5,637 bases of DNA, from NCBI GenBank assembly GCA_022561955.1, contig JADFQF010000124.1:1-5637 (forward strand), given 5' to 3'. Below are positions 1-5,637 of this stretch, piece by piece. Positions within the stretch are counted from its first letter, which is position 1. Each line of letters opens with the position of its first letter. The DNA is from Chloroflexota bacterium. Its GTDB lineage: Bacteria; Chloroflexota; Dehalococcoidia; SAR202; UBA11138. Made by a program: the position numbers and the translations under genes. The notes below the pieces were generated by a model. The model was given only the letters and a program-made list of their open reading frames with translations, ran no database searches and had not been told where the DNA came from.

Positions 1-119
1 ACATCGCACGGAGCCTGCGGTAGCGCGTTCCGCGACTTGGTCTACAGCCCTCACGCAATTGCGACCGTTCGCCTGAAGCGTAGGCGGCAAGGAGTACGTC
101 GCATGGTGGAGTTCTTGTC

Positions 120-347
120 ATGTCCGCGGTGACAAGCCTGAAACGTCTGGCGTTCGGGGAGACCGGGCGGCGCGACCGTTGGTGGATACAACCGCTCGCC
201 GTCGCAACGGGACTGTCTGCCTTCCTCGTGTACACGACCTGGGCCGCGTTTCAAGGCGCGCACTACTTCCATGATGGCGGCGGTGCGCATTACCTTTCAC
301 CGTTCTATTCGCCATTGCTATTCGGAGAGGCCGGTGAGCCCCGATGA
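120..347 (+). pseudogene. 5' fragment of a succinate-dehydrogenase-associated membrane protein
   Basis: The reading frame gives 75 residues. The start ATG has a good ribosome binding site, GGTGGAG at 105-111, with an 8-base spacer. Residues 20-22 (RWW) precede one hydrophobic, probably membrane-spanning segment at about 24-43, and residues 58-65 read YLSPFYSP. From memory of the family, this combination (WW-x-QP, a helix with the YTTWAAFQ pattern, then YLSPFYSP) marks the N-terminus of a multi-helix protein encoded beside sdhA/sdhB in Actinobacteria and Chloroflexi. Full-length members run to roughly 250 residues or more with several further helices. Here the resemblance stops after LLFG (base 326), and the frame ends at a TGA at 345-347 inside DNA that encodes Asd in another frame. 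The piece is therefore truncated and unlikely to work alone. Bases 1-119 upstream hold no gene I can identify. The family assignment is moderately sure; the truncation is clear if it holds. Confidence 0.6.
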
Positions 348-615
348 GGTGCGGGAGGCGCTATCGGGCTTTCCCGGAGTATGCGTGGTGGACGAACCCA
401 AATCAAACGTGTATCCTATGCCCGTTGACGCCGCAGGCAAGGACGAAGTGTTCGTCGGCAGAATTCGCAGGGACATGTCTCATCCCAACGGCATCGCGAT
501 GTGGCTGGTCTCGGACAACCTCAGGAAGGGTGCCGCGACGAACGCCCTTCAGATCGCGGAAGAGGCTCTGAGAAGGGACCTTGTTCCCGGGCGAAAGGGT
601 TCCGCCGTCGGCTAA
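325..615 (+). pseudogene. asd: C-terminal remnant of aspartate-semialdehyde dehydrogenase
   Basis: About 96 residues starting ERPVSPDEVREAL and ending at the TAA at 613-615 match the end of Asd, which reduces L-aspartyl-4-phosphate to L-aspartate-4-semialdehyde with NADPH. Recognisable blocks are NVYPMPVDAAG, DEVFVGRIRRD (from about 445) and SDNLRKGAATNALQIAE (from about 511), the conserved C-terminal strand and helix. A whole Asd has about 330-350 residues. The NADP-binding N-terminus, the catalytic cysteine and the active-site histidine are all missing, so the piece cannot be an active enzyme. Upstream the same frame stays open to an ATG at 271, but those residues (MMAAVRITFHRSIRHC) look like nothing in Asd and come from DNA encoding the membrane-protein fragment in another frame. 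The dapA start lies 54 bases downstream, the normal asd-dapA arrangement, which argues that this side of the junction is the native one. Confidence 0.85.
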
Positions 616-654
616 CGCAGCGGAATCGCCAGTGCTTTGCGGCGCAAGCTTAAC

Positions 655-661
655 AAGGAGG
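655..661 (+). promoter_or_regulatory. Strong ribosome binding site of dapA
   Basis: AAGGAGG is a perfect Shine-Dalgarno core, placed 8 bases before the ATG at 670. It decides the start: an in-frame TTG at 637 would place this site inside the coding sequence and add 11 residues (MRRKLNKEGQV) that are not part of DapA. Confidence 0.85.
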
Positions 662-669
662 GCCAGGTC

Positions 670-1578
670 ATGGTCGAAATCGGCAGGCTGATAACCGCAA
701 TGATAACTCCCTTCGACGAACAGGGCGAAGTGGACTACGATGAGGCCAAGCGCCTGGCCGTGGCCCTGGTGGATTCCGGCAGCGACGGGCTGGTCATAAC
801 CGGCACGACGGGTGAGACCCCTACCCTGACGACCGAGGAGAAGCTGCGGCTCTACGAGGCCACGAAGAGCGCCGTGGGAGACCGCGCCGCCATCATCGCC
901 GGCACTACGACCTATGCCACGGCCGCCAGCATCGAGATGAGCAAGGAGGCGGAGAGGCTCGGCGTCGATGCCATACTGATGACCGTCCCCTCGTACAACA
1001 AGCCCCCGCAAGAGGGCCTTTACCAGCACTTCAAGTCCATCGCCGAGAGCGTGCATATCCCATGTGTGCTGTACAACGTTCCCAGTAGGACCAGCCTCAA
1101 TATGACGGCCGAGACCACCGTCCGCCTCAGCAAGGTCGACAACATCGTCGGCACGAAGGAGGCCAGCAGCGACATGGTGCAGATCACGCGCGTCATTCGC
1201 GACACGGACGACGACTTCAAGGTGTGGAGCGGCAACGACGACGAGACGTTCTACATCATGTGCTCCGGCGGCTACGGAGTCGTGAGCGTGGCGTCGCACC
1301 TGATCGGCAGGCAGATCAAGGGCATGATGGGCTTGATCCTCGAGGGCGACATCGAGGCTGCCGCTGCCGAGCACAAGAGACTCTTCGAGATGTTCAAGAT
1401 ACTGTTTATAGTTTCCAATCCGATACCGGTAAAGTACTCGGTGCGTAAGGCGGGATTCGACGTCGGCGAGACGCGGCTGCCATTGGTGCCTCCGGACGAG
1501 GCGACGGCTGCGGCCATCGACAAGGTCGTGTCCGGCTACACGATCGACCTGCCGGTGGCTGTCGCAGGCGACGACTAG
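670..1578 (+). CDS. dapA: 4-hydroxy-tetrahydrodipicolinate synthase
   Basis: A complete cytoplasmic enzyme of 302 residues (E. coli DapA has 292). It condenses pyruvate with L-aspartate-4-semialdehyde, the first step committed to diaminopimelate and lysine. The whole length is a (beta/alpha)8 aldolase of the DHDPS/NAL family. Visible active-site features, by E. coli correspondence, are GTTGET at 45-50 (T46 and T47), Y109 in PSYNKPPQEGLYQHF, Y135 and R140 in LYNVPSRTS, and the Schiff-base lysine K163 in GTKEASS. Later come GGYGVVSVASH at 200-210 and NPIPVKYSV at 250-258. R140, which binds the substrate carboxylate, favours DapA over other aldolases of this fold, and the upstream asd remnant supports this. 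The position before Y109 is serine (S108), where E. coli has a second tyrosine. The last 21 codons including the stop occur again downstream at 1812-1874. No promoter was found between asd and dapA, so the two were probably co-transcribed. Confidence 0.96.
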   Translation: MVEIGRLITAMITPFDEQGEVDYDEAKRLAVALVDSGSDGLVITGTTGETPTLTTEEKLRLYEATKSAVGDRAAIIAGTTTYATAASIEMSKEAERLGVDAILMTVPSYNKPPQEGLYQHFKSIAESVHIPCVLYNVPSRTSLNMTAETTVRLSKVDNIVGTKEASSDMVQITRVIRDTDDDFKVWSGNDDETFYIMCSGGYGVVSVASHLIGRQIKGMMGLILEGDIEAAAAEHKRLFEMFKILFIVSNPIPVKYSVRKAGFDVGETRLPLVPPDEATAAAIDKVVSGYTIDLPVAVAGDD

Positions 1579-1582
1579 GGAC

Positions 1583-1793
1583 TTCACCCCCTCTGAATCT
1601 CCCCCTTAACAAGGGGGAGACGGTGCTTTATCTCCCTTGAGGGGAGAGGCCCTCGTGAAATCCCTTCTCCCTAGATTGTCCGACGCATCGGACTCCGATA
1701 CTTATATCGGAGGAGAAGGCTAGGATCTCCGACTCCTTAGTATGTATATCTTCGGAGTCCGCCAGTGTGGACCGATTCACCGGAGAGGGTGAG
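1583..1793. repeat. MITE-like element, copy 1, with several stem-loops
   Basis: Starts five bases after the dapA stop and codes for nothing I recognise. The left edge TTCACCCCCTCT (1583-1594) is roughly the inverse complement of the right edge GGAGAGGGTGAG (1782-1793). Inside are hairpins at 1598-1620 (10-bp perfect arms), 1631-1647 (TCTCCC/GGGAGA) and 1693-1712 (CTCCGATA, loop CTTA, TATCGGAG). The right half, from about 1722 (TCCGACTCCT, then ATCTTCGGA, then CGGAGAGGGTGA), aligns with copy 2 except for an insertion of roughly 11-13 bases near 1761-1773. The size, lack of coding sequence, inverted ends and internal palindromes fit a miniature inverted-repeat or REP/BIME-like element. No clear target-site duplication is visible, so the edges are approximate. 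Confidence 0.6.
1598..1620. other. Perfect 10-bp stem-loop just after dapA
   Basis: TCTCCCCCTT, loop AAC, then AAGGGGGAGA, beginning 20 bases after the dapA stop codon. It has no T tract on the plus strand, so it is not a classical intrinsic terminator, though so stable a stem could protect the 3' end of the dapA message. It is also the first palindrome of the surrounding repeat element. Confidence 0.65.
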
Positions 1794-1811
1794 ACGCTAC
1801 GCAAGAGAAAG

Positions 1812-1874
1812 ATCGGAAAGGTCGTGTCCGGCTGCACGATCGACTTGCCCGCGGTCGTCGACGGCGACGACTAG
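1812..1874 (+). repeat. Diverged duplicate of the dapA 3' end
   Basis: These 63 bases align without gaps to dapA 1516-1578, and by hand count 53 of 63 positions are identical. The reading frame and TAG stop are kept. The copy reads IGKVVSGCTIDLPAVVDGDD, while dapA reads IDKVVSGYTIDLPVAVAGDD. Two of the ten differences are silent and the rest change residues. The frame is open upstream to a GTG at 1767, but that stretch is repeat sequence, so no functional product is expected. Each tail copy is followed by a related repeat element. The simplest history is a tandem duplication of dapA tail plus element (offset 296 bases) with later divergence. Confidence 0.85.
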
Positions 1875-1879
1875 TTAGG

Positions 1880-2012
1880 TCACCCTCATCCTAGCCTTCT
1901 CCCGTCAAGGGAGAAGGGACATTAGAAGGTCCTCTCCCTTGACGGGATAGGATTTAGGTGTCCGACTCCTAAATCTGAATATCTTCGGACTCCGATTCAT
2001 CGGAGAGGGTGA
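1880..2012. repeat. MITE-like element, copy 2, shorter
   Basis: Bounded by TCACCCTC (1880-1887) and its exact inverse complement GAGGGTGA (2005-2012). Internal hairpins lie at 1895-1917 (CCTTCTCCC, loop GTCAA, GGGAGAAGG; perfect 9-bp arms), 1931-1951 (CCTCTCCC/GGGATAGG, one mismatch) and 1990-2005 (CTCCGATTCATCGGAG). The first two hairpins are near inverse complements of each other. From about 1951 it follows copy 1 closely: TCCGACTCCT, ATCTTCGGACTCC, then GATTCATCGGAGAGGGTGA. After the inverted end, both copies continue with a short similar tail containing CAAGAGAA. There is no coding capacity. Confidence 0.6.
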
Positions 2013-2033
2013 AGTGCTGCGAACAAGAGAATG

Positions 2034-2064
2034 AAAAGGGCCGCCCAATCGGGTGGCCCTTTTT
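2034..2064. terminator. Bidirectional intrinsic terminator between dapA and purA
   Basis: AAAA, then GGGCCGCCC, loop AATC, GGGTGGCCC and TTTTT. The nine stem positions pair with one G-U. The T tract follows the stem on the plus strand and the A tract gives a T tract on the minus strand, so it can stop transcription both ways. It sits 23 bases past the end of purA but about 455 bases past dapA, so purA is its closest client. A dapA transcript reaching it would carry both repeat elements in its 3' untranslated region. Confidence 0.85.
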
Positions 2065-2087
2065 CGCTCACTGGATTACGGCTAAGG

Positions 2088-3380
2088 CTACACCCCGATG
2101 ACCTCGCGGACGCGTATTACCTCGTCGCGGTGAGGCCCGGTGGATATTACGTCGATCGGGCAGCCAATCATCTCCTGGATTCGATTTACATAGGCGACGG
2201 CCTCTTTCGGTAGCTTGCTGAAGTCAGTCGCCCCGGCCGTGGGACTGGACCAGCCCTTCATCTCCTCCAATATGGGCTTGCACCTCTCCAGCGCGGCAAC
2301 ACCGCCGGGAAACTCCTCGGTCCGCTCGCCGTCCAGGTCGTACGCCGTGCAGATCATTATCGAGTCGAACCCGTCGAGGACGTCCAGCCTCGTAAGCACC
2401 GCCGACGTATAGCCGTTGACCTGGGTGCTGAACTTGGCGGCGACGGCGTCGAACCAGCCAACGCGCCTGGCTCGGCCCGTGGTCACGCCGAACTCCTGGG
2501 CGAGGTTCCTGATCCTCTCGCCGGTCTCGTCCGTCAGCTCGGCGGGGAACGGGCCGCTGCCAACCCTGGTCGAATACGCCTTGAAGACCCCTATGATGCT
2601 GGAGATGTAGTTTGGGTGGATGCCGAGTCCCACGCACGCACCCCCGATAGTCGGGTTGGACGACGTTACGAAGGGGTAAGTGCCGTGGTCGAGGTCCAGC
2701 AACGCACCTTGAGCGCCCTCCAGCAGAACGTTTCTACCCGCCTCCAGGTGCTCGTAAACGATGCGCTCGACCGGCGCTATGAACGGGCCAAGCCTCTCGG
2801 ACCATTCACGGCACTTATCGAATATGTCGGTCATGGATACGGGAGTGCCGTCGTAGACTGCCGTAATGATCTTGTTGGTATGGTTGACGATGTTCTCTAG
2901 TCGGGGAAGGAGTGCTTCGACATCCAGAAGATCAGCCGCTCGGATGCCGGTCCTGGCGGCCTTGTCGGCGTAGGTCGGACCGATTCCCTTGCCTGTCGTG
3001 CCGATGGCCTCGCTGCCCCGTGCCTCTTCGGCTAGCTGGTCGAGGACGACGTGATAGGGCATGACTATGTGGGCTCGCTCGCTGACAAGCAGTCGGTCCG
3101 AGATGTCGTGGCCCTGCTGCTTGAGTTCGTCCACCTCCTCGAGGAAGACGTCCGGGTCGAGCACGACCCCGTTGCCAATCACGTTGAGGGTCTGGGGCCA
3201 AAATACCCCGCACGGTATCACGTGGAAGCTAAACTTGCCTTCATCGTTGATGACGGTATGACCCGCGTTATTGCCTCCGGAAAACCGTGCAACGATATCC
3301 GCGTCCCTGGCAAGGACGTCGATTATCTTACCCTTGCCCTCGTCGCCCCACTGGGCGCCTAGTACGGCATACGCCGGCAT
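2088..3380 (-). CDS. purA: Adenylosuccinate synthetase
   Basis: A complete enzyme of 430 residues (E. coli 432). It joins IMP and L-aspartate using GTP to make adenylosuccinate, the first step from IMP to AMP, in the cytoplasm. The family motifs appear in order: WGDEGKGK at 11-18 (P-loop-like, catalytic D13), NNAGHTV with catalytic H41, GTTGKGIGPTYADK at 127-140 (the IMP-binding signature), EGAQGALLDLDHGTYPFVTSS at 221-241, VTTGRARRVGW at 299-309 (substrate-binding arginines), TRLDVLDG with guanine-binding D333, and ISTGPHRDEVI near the C-terminus. That last motif has H417 where E. coli has aspartate (STGPDR); I take this as family variation. The ATG is supported by GGAGG with a 7-base spacer and by the usual N-terminal length. 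The gene converges on dapA, ends just before the shared terminator, and is preceded by a leader region of about 440 bases. Confidence 0.97.
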   Translation of the reverse strand: MPAYAVLGAQWGDEGKGKIIDVLARDADIVARFSGGNNAGHTVINDEGKFSFHVIPCGVFWPQTLNVIGNGVVLDPDVFLEEVDELKQQGHDISDRLLVSERAHIVMPYHVVLDQLAEEARGSEAIGTTGKGIGPTYADKAARTGIRAADLLDVEALLPRLENIVNHTNKIITAVYDGTPVSMTDIFDKCREWSERLGPFIAPVERIVYEHLEAGRNVLLEGAQGALLDLDHGTYPFVTSSNPTIGGACVGLGIHPNYISSIIGVFKAYSTRVGSGPFPAELTDETGERIRNLAQEFGVTTGRARRVGWFDAVAAKFSTQVNGYTSAVLTRLDVLDGFDSIMICTAYDLDGERTEEFPGGVAALERCKPILEEMKGWSSPTAGATDFSKLPKEAVAYVNRIQEMIGCPIDVISTGPHRDEVIRVREVIGV

Positions 3381-3387
3381 TTTTCGT

Positions 3388-3392
3388 CCTCC
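3388..3392 (-). promoter_or_regulatory. Ribosome binding site of purA
   Basis: On the minus strand this reads GGAGG, 7 bases before the ATG at 3380-3378. It confirms the chosen purA start. Confidence 0.8.
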
Positions 3393-3606
3393 ACTGGTTC
3401 AAAAGGGTGTGCGTCTCGACCAAGAGTCGTTCTGCCGTCGGCTCACGCCTGTTCCGCAAGTCCTTACCTTAACAACCAAGTGCCCTCTGAAGGCCCGGCA
3501 TCCCCGGCCGCTATCCGGCGGACTCGACCAGTGAATAAGGGTGGGCGTGGATGCATGGGCAAGACGTGGCAATCGCAAGAAGACGGCATAATCTGTGGCC
3601 TTGGCG

Positions 3607-3634
3607 AGTATATCAGAAGCCGGACTTATTTGAA
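3607..3634 (-). promoter_or_regulatory. Candidate extended -10 promoter upstream of purA
   Basis: On the minus strand, TGATATACT (3615-3607) is an extended -10 with five of six matches to TATAAT. It lies 16 bases after TTCAAA (3634-3629), which matches the -35 consensus at four of six positions. It sits in the only AT-rich patch of the gap and points at purA. If used, transcription would start near 3600 and give a 5' leader of about 220 bases. Found by eye, with no score. Confidence 0.4.
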
Positions 3635-3693
3635 AATAATTTCGGTCAATTCAGGTTGAACTCGACAGCGGCCCGTGCGGCAGGCCAATGTTT

Positions 3694-3758
3694 GACCCCC
3701 TCTCGTCCCCCTTGGCAGAGGGGACCTACCCCCTGCCGTCGCCCTTGGCAAGGGGGTC
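3694..3758. repeat. Palindromic repeat with two near-identical 22-base units
   Basis: The outer arms GACCCCC (3694-3700) and GGGGGTC (3752-3758) are exact inverse complements. Inside, the units 3704-3725 and 3737-3758 share CGTC, CCCTTGGCA and a G-rich end, and each can fold on itself; the second contains CCCTTGGCAAGGG, a perfect 5-bp stem. No T tract follows on either strand, so an intrinsic terminator is unlikely. It resembles the CCCTTGA-type palindromes after dapA in style but not in exact sequence, and may be another REP-like family of the same genome. Confidence 0.6.
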
Positions 3759-3822
3759 GTGTCGGCCTGAAAACGATGGGTCAGCCCCATGCCTCAGCGC
3801 TTTGACCTGGATGCTAGTATCG

Positions 3823-4464
3823 CTACGAGGTATTGGCCCTGGAGCGTCGTCCCCGCCAGCCTCGCTTCTGACTCTCAGTGCTCGTGCCGTTGCGCTCGCC
3901 GTTCCGTTTTCGGCTCCATATGTCGGCGAAGTATTCGGGCTCGAAGTACTCGCACCTGTCGGCGATCTGGGCGAGCTCCCAGGAGAGATTGGAAGGAAAG
4001 GCGGCCACCTCTACGTGCTTGCCGTAGTTCTTGACGGCCTGGAGAGCGTAGGCGAAGTCGCCGTCTCCGCTGACGACAATGGCGACGTCGTACAGGTTAT
4101 CCCACGCCATTCGCAGAACGTCCGTGGCAAGCATGATGTCGACGCCCTTTTCCACCGCGACGTCACCCCGCATCTTGGCTGTGCCCAATCGGACTTCCAG
4201 GTAAGGAGTGGCGTACAGGGCGCTCAGAAATTTCTGCTGGTCCTGGTAGGCCTGGGGGTTGCGGTCGGGGTCTCTGAGAACATTGTAGTAGTAGGTCCGA
4301 AAATGGGTTCGACCATTGGTCAGCTTCGCGCCGAACGCCCCGAAATCGACGTCGAACCGATTGCAATTTTCTTCGAGGCTGTGATAGAGATTGCTGCCGT
4401 CTATGAAGATCGCAACCCTCGTGTCACTGTCGTCGGCACGCTCGTGTTTATGGCTATTGGTCAA
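3823..4464 (-). CDS. NYN domain (LabA/DUF88-like) protein, possible ribonuclease
   Basis: This 213-residue protein carries a PIN-like NYN fold at about 16-180. Motifs in order are VAIFIDGSNLYHSL (17-30; D22 and N25), KGVDIMLATDVLRMA (106-120; D109 and D115), and YDVAIVVSGDGDFAYAL (125-141; D134 and D136), followed by YGKHVEVAAF. These acidic residues form the metal site expected of NYN nucleases, so RNA cleavage or binding is plausible, but the substrate is unknown. The tail from about 185 is basic and low in complexity (RKRNGERNG, RGWRGRRSR), suggesting nucleic-acid contact. No ATG or GTG lies in frame ahead of the domain. I use TTG at 4464-4462 because GGAG sits 8 bases before it and an in-frame stop lies about 17 codons upstream. 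It begins 45 bases after the aminotransferase and is probably co-transcribed with it. There is no signal peptide or membrane segment. Confidence 0.85.
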   Translation of the reverse strand: MTNSHKHERADDSDTRVAIFIDGSNLYHSLEENCNRFDVDFGAFGAKLTNGRTHFRTYYYNVLRDPDRNPQAYQDQQKFLSALYATPYLEVRLGTAKMRGDVAVEKGVDIMLATDVLRMAWDNLYDVAIVVSGDGDFAYALQAVKNYGKHVEVAAFPSNLSWELAQIADRCEYFEPEYFADIWSRKRNGERNGTSTESQKRGWRGRRSRANTS

Positions 4465-4472
4465 TATTCGGT

Positions 4473-4476
4473 CTCC
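4473..4476 (-). promoter_or_regulatory. Ribosome binding site supporting the TTG start of the NYN gene
   Basis: On the minus strand GCGGAG ends 8 bases before TTG at 4464-4462. It is the only good Shine-Dalgarno match near the N-terminus, and it supports TTG as the initiation codon. Confidence 0.55.
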
Positions 4477-4509
4477 GCAGCCTGGCGTGTGGACGTCGGG
4501 CGTTAATAA

Positions 4510-5637
4510 TCACTTGTCCGTAAATTCATCCGCGAGCTCGTCTTCCAGCTCGCCGAGCGACTGGTCGATGCCCCTGGCAATTTCGTCTACGTCGGATGTC
4601 GTCAAGCAGAGCGGCGGGCCAATGTTGATAGTGCTGCCCCCGCATCTCATGATGAGGCCTCGCTCCTGGAACTTTGCGTCAGTCGCTCTCCGATGTGTAG
4701 CTGAGGCGGAAACGGGTCCCTGGTCTCGTGGTCGCTCACCAGCTCGATGCCCAGCAGCAGACCTATCCCGCGAACGTCTCCGATTATCGGATGCTCCTCC
4801 TTCAGGCTCTGAAGCTGCTGTAAGAAGTAGTCTCCAACATCCGCCGAGTTCTGAACCAGGTCCTCTCGCTCGATGATTTCGATATTCTTGAGCGCAACGG
4901 CGGCCGTCACGGGATGGCCGCCAAAGGTAAGGGCCTGCTTGAAGATGTTGTCCTCTCCGGCGAAGACGTCGGCGATCTCGTCCCTTACAACGGCCGCCGC
5001 CAGCGGGAGGTAGCTGCTGGTTATCCCCTTGGCGATCGTCATGATGTCGGGTACGACGCCCCAATGCTCCGAGGCGAACATCTTGCCGGTCCGGCCAAAT
5101 CCGCAAATGACCTCGTCGGCGATCAGGATGACGCCGTACCTGGAGCAGATGTCGCGCAGCATCGGCCAGTATTCGTCGCCCGGCACTACGGCGCCGCCCG
5201 AGGATGCCACGGGCTCCGCGATAACGGCGGCTATGGTATCCGCCCCGTGGAAGAGAATCAGCTCCTCGATGGCCCCGGCGCATCGTTCGGCGCACTCGGT
5301 CGGGGTGGTCCCGCCGCGCTCGCAACGGTACGGGTTCGGCTGAGGAGCGTACACCATGCCGGCGGGCGCGGGCTCATAGTCCGGGGTGACGCTGCCCAGA
5401 AACATGACGCCGCCCGTCGCGCCGTGGTACGAGCCCCTGCGGCTGATTATCTTGTGCCGTCCGGGCTGTCCGACCCGCTTCTGGTAGGCCTTCGCGATCT
5501 TTATCGCCGTTTCGTTCGCCTCGGAGCCGCCCGTAACGGGCCACATCCGATTCAGAGAGCCCGGCGTGATCTTCGCTATCTTCGCCGCCAGCCGGATGAG
5601 AGGCTCGGTCGTCGTTCCCTGAGGGAAGTACGTGAGC
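4510..5637 (-). pseudogene. Class III (PLP-dependent) aminotransferase, 5' end missing, frameshifted
   Basis: The frame enters from the right edge (LTYFPQGTTTEPLIRLA) and runs to about 4677; the last ~55 residues (AKFQERGLIMRCGGSTINIGPPL, to EFTDK) continue in another frame to the TGA at 4512-4510. Around 4672-4682 the minus strand reads CTGACGCAAAG; one extra base, for example CTGACGGCAAAG, restores RLTAKFQERGL, as expected in this family. Without it the protein ends at 4647 after a wrong tail (QSSRSEASS). Visible features are GGSEANETAIK, SYHG, PLP-ring aspartate in LIADEV (D codon 5117-5115), Schiff-base lysine in TIAKGITSS (codon 5030-5028) and TFGGHP. About 375 residues are present; full-length relatives have about 450. 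The family moves amino groups from omega-amino acids, diamines or similar donors to a keto acid; the substrate cannot be told. The ATG at 5546 is internal. It may be a real pseudogene or a sequencing error. Confidence 0.88.

Larger units (their letters stand above)
3393..3822. other. Gap between the NYN gene and purA
   Basis: About 430 bases without a convincing gene; the short open frames here have no recognisable protein features. It contains an AT-rich patch at about 3620-3660, which stands out in a GC-rich window and includes a likely minus-strand promoter, and a palindromic repeat at 3694-3758. I saw no tRNA, riboswitch or other RNA gene, but I could not run a covariance search. Confidence 0.6.

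Noticed and set aside
1..119. End of an upstream gene at the left edge
   Set aside because: Two frames are open for part of this stretch, but neither translation resembles a protein I know, and it is too short to judge.
271..324. ATG at 271 as the start of a short functional Asd-like protein
   Set aside because: The first 18 residues are an out-of-frame reading of the membrane-protein fragment, and the product lacks all catalytic parts of Asd.
637..669. TTG start for dapA that adds 11 residues
   Set aside because: It would put the AAGGAGG ribosome binding site inside the gene; the ATG at 670 has ideal spacing and matches the DapA N-terminus.
403..1587. 394-codon open frame on the minus strand across asd and dapA
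   Set aside because: It lies antisense to a clear dapA, has a composition rich in His, Arg, Val and Asp typical of the reverse of GC-rich coding DNA, and shows no domain motif.
1628..1837. 69-codon minus-strand open frame in the dapA-purA gap
   Set aside because: It runs through palindromic repeats and the duplicated dapA tail and has no ribosome binding site or protein features I recognise.
1583..2012. CRISPR array
   Set aside because: The repeated pieces are palindromic, unequal in length and not separated by regular unique spacers.
3688..4506. 272-codon plus-strand open frame
   Set aside because: It mirrors the NYN gene, which has clear motifs on the other strand; this translation has none.
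4680..5325. Arginine-rich minus-strand frame overlapping the aminotransferase
   Set aside because: Only its last ~55 codons are real aminotransferase sequence after the frameshift; the rest is an off-frame reading of the gene.

Overview
This is a GC-rich bacterial window with conserved housekeeping genes separated by two repeat-filled gaps. The gene set suggests Chloroflexota, perhaps the Dehalococcoidia/SAR202 side. The hints are an asd-dapA order, a YLSPFYSP membrane protein of the kind found beside succinate dehydrogenase, and palindromic repeats rich in CCCTCTCCC. This assignment is inference from protein resemblance and was not tested by any search.

Left part, plus strand (1-1578): a broken junction is followed by an intact gene. 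Bases 120 to about 326 encode the first third of the succinate-dehydrogenase-associated membrane protein. At about 325 the homology switches, in another reading frame, to the last ~96 residues of aspartate-semialdehyde dehydrogenase (asd). Intact dapA follows, starting at 670 behind a strong ribosome binding site. Asd and DapA are consecutive steps of the lysine/diaminopimelate pathway, so asd-dapA is the expected order and the membrane-protein piece is the intruder.

Middle (1579-2087): a gap of about 510 bases between convergent dapA and purA. It holds two related elements with stem-loops and short terminal inverted repeats. Between them is a second, diverged copy of the last 63 bases of dapA, stop codon included. 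A terminator hairpin with A and T tracts on its two sides closes the gap and can serve both directions.

Right part, minus strand (2088-5637), in order of transcription: a class III aminotransferase that runs off the right edge and carries a one-base frameshift near 4677; a NYN/LabA-like (DUF88) nuclease-fold protein 45 bases later, starting at TTG; a gap of about 440 bases with a probable promoter and another palindromic repeat; and complete purA (adenylosuccinate synthetase).

I do not see a new multi-gene system. The unusual content is structural: a chimeric asd junction, a duplicated dapA tail embedded in repeats, and a frameshifted aminotransferase. Some of these could be assembly or sequencing errors.
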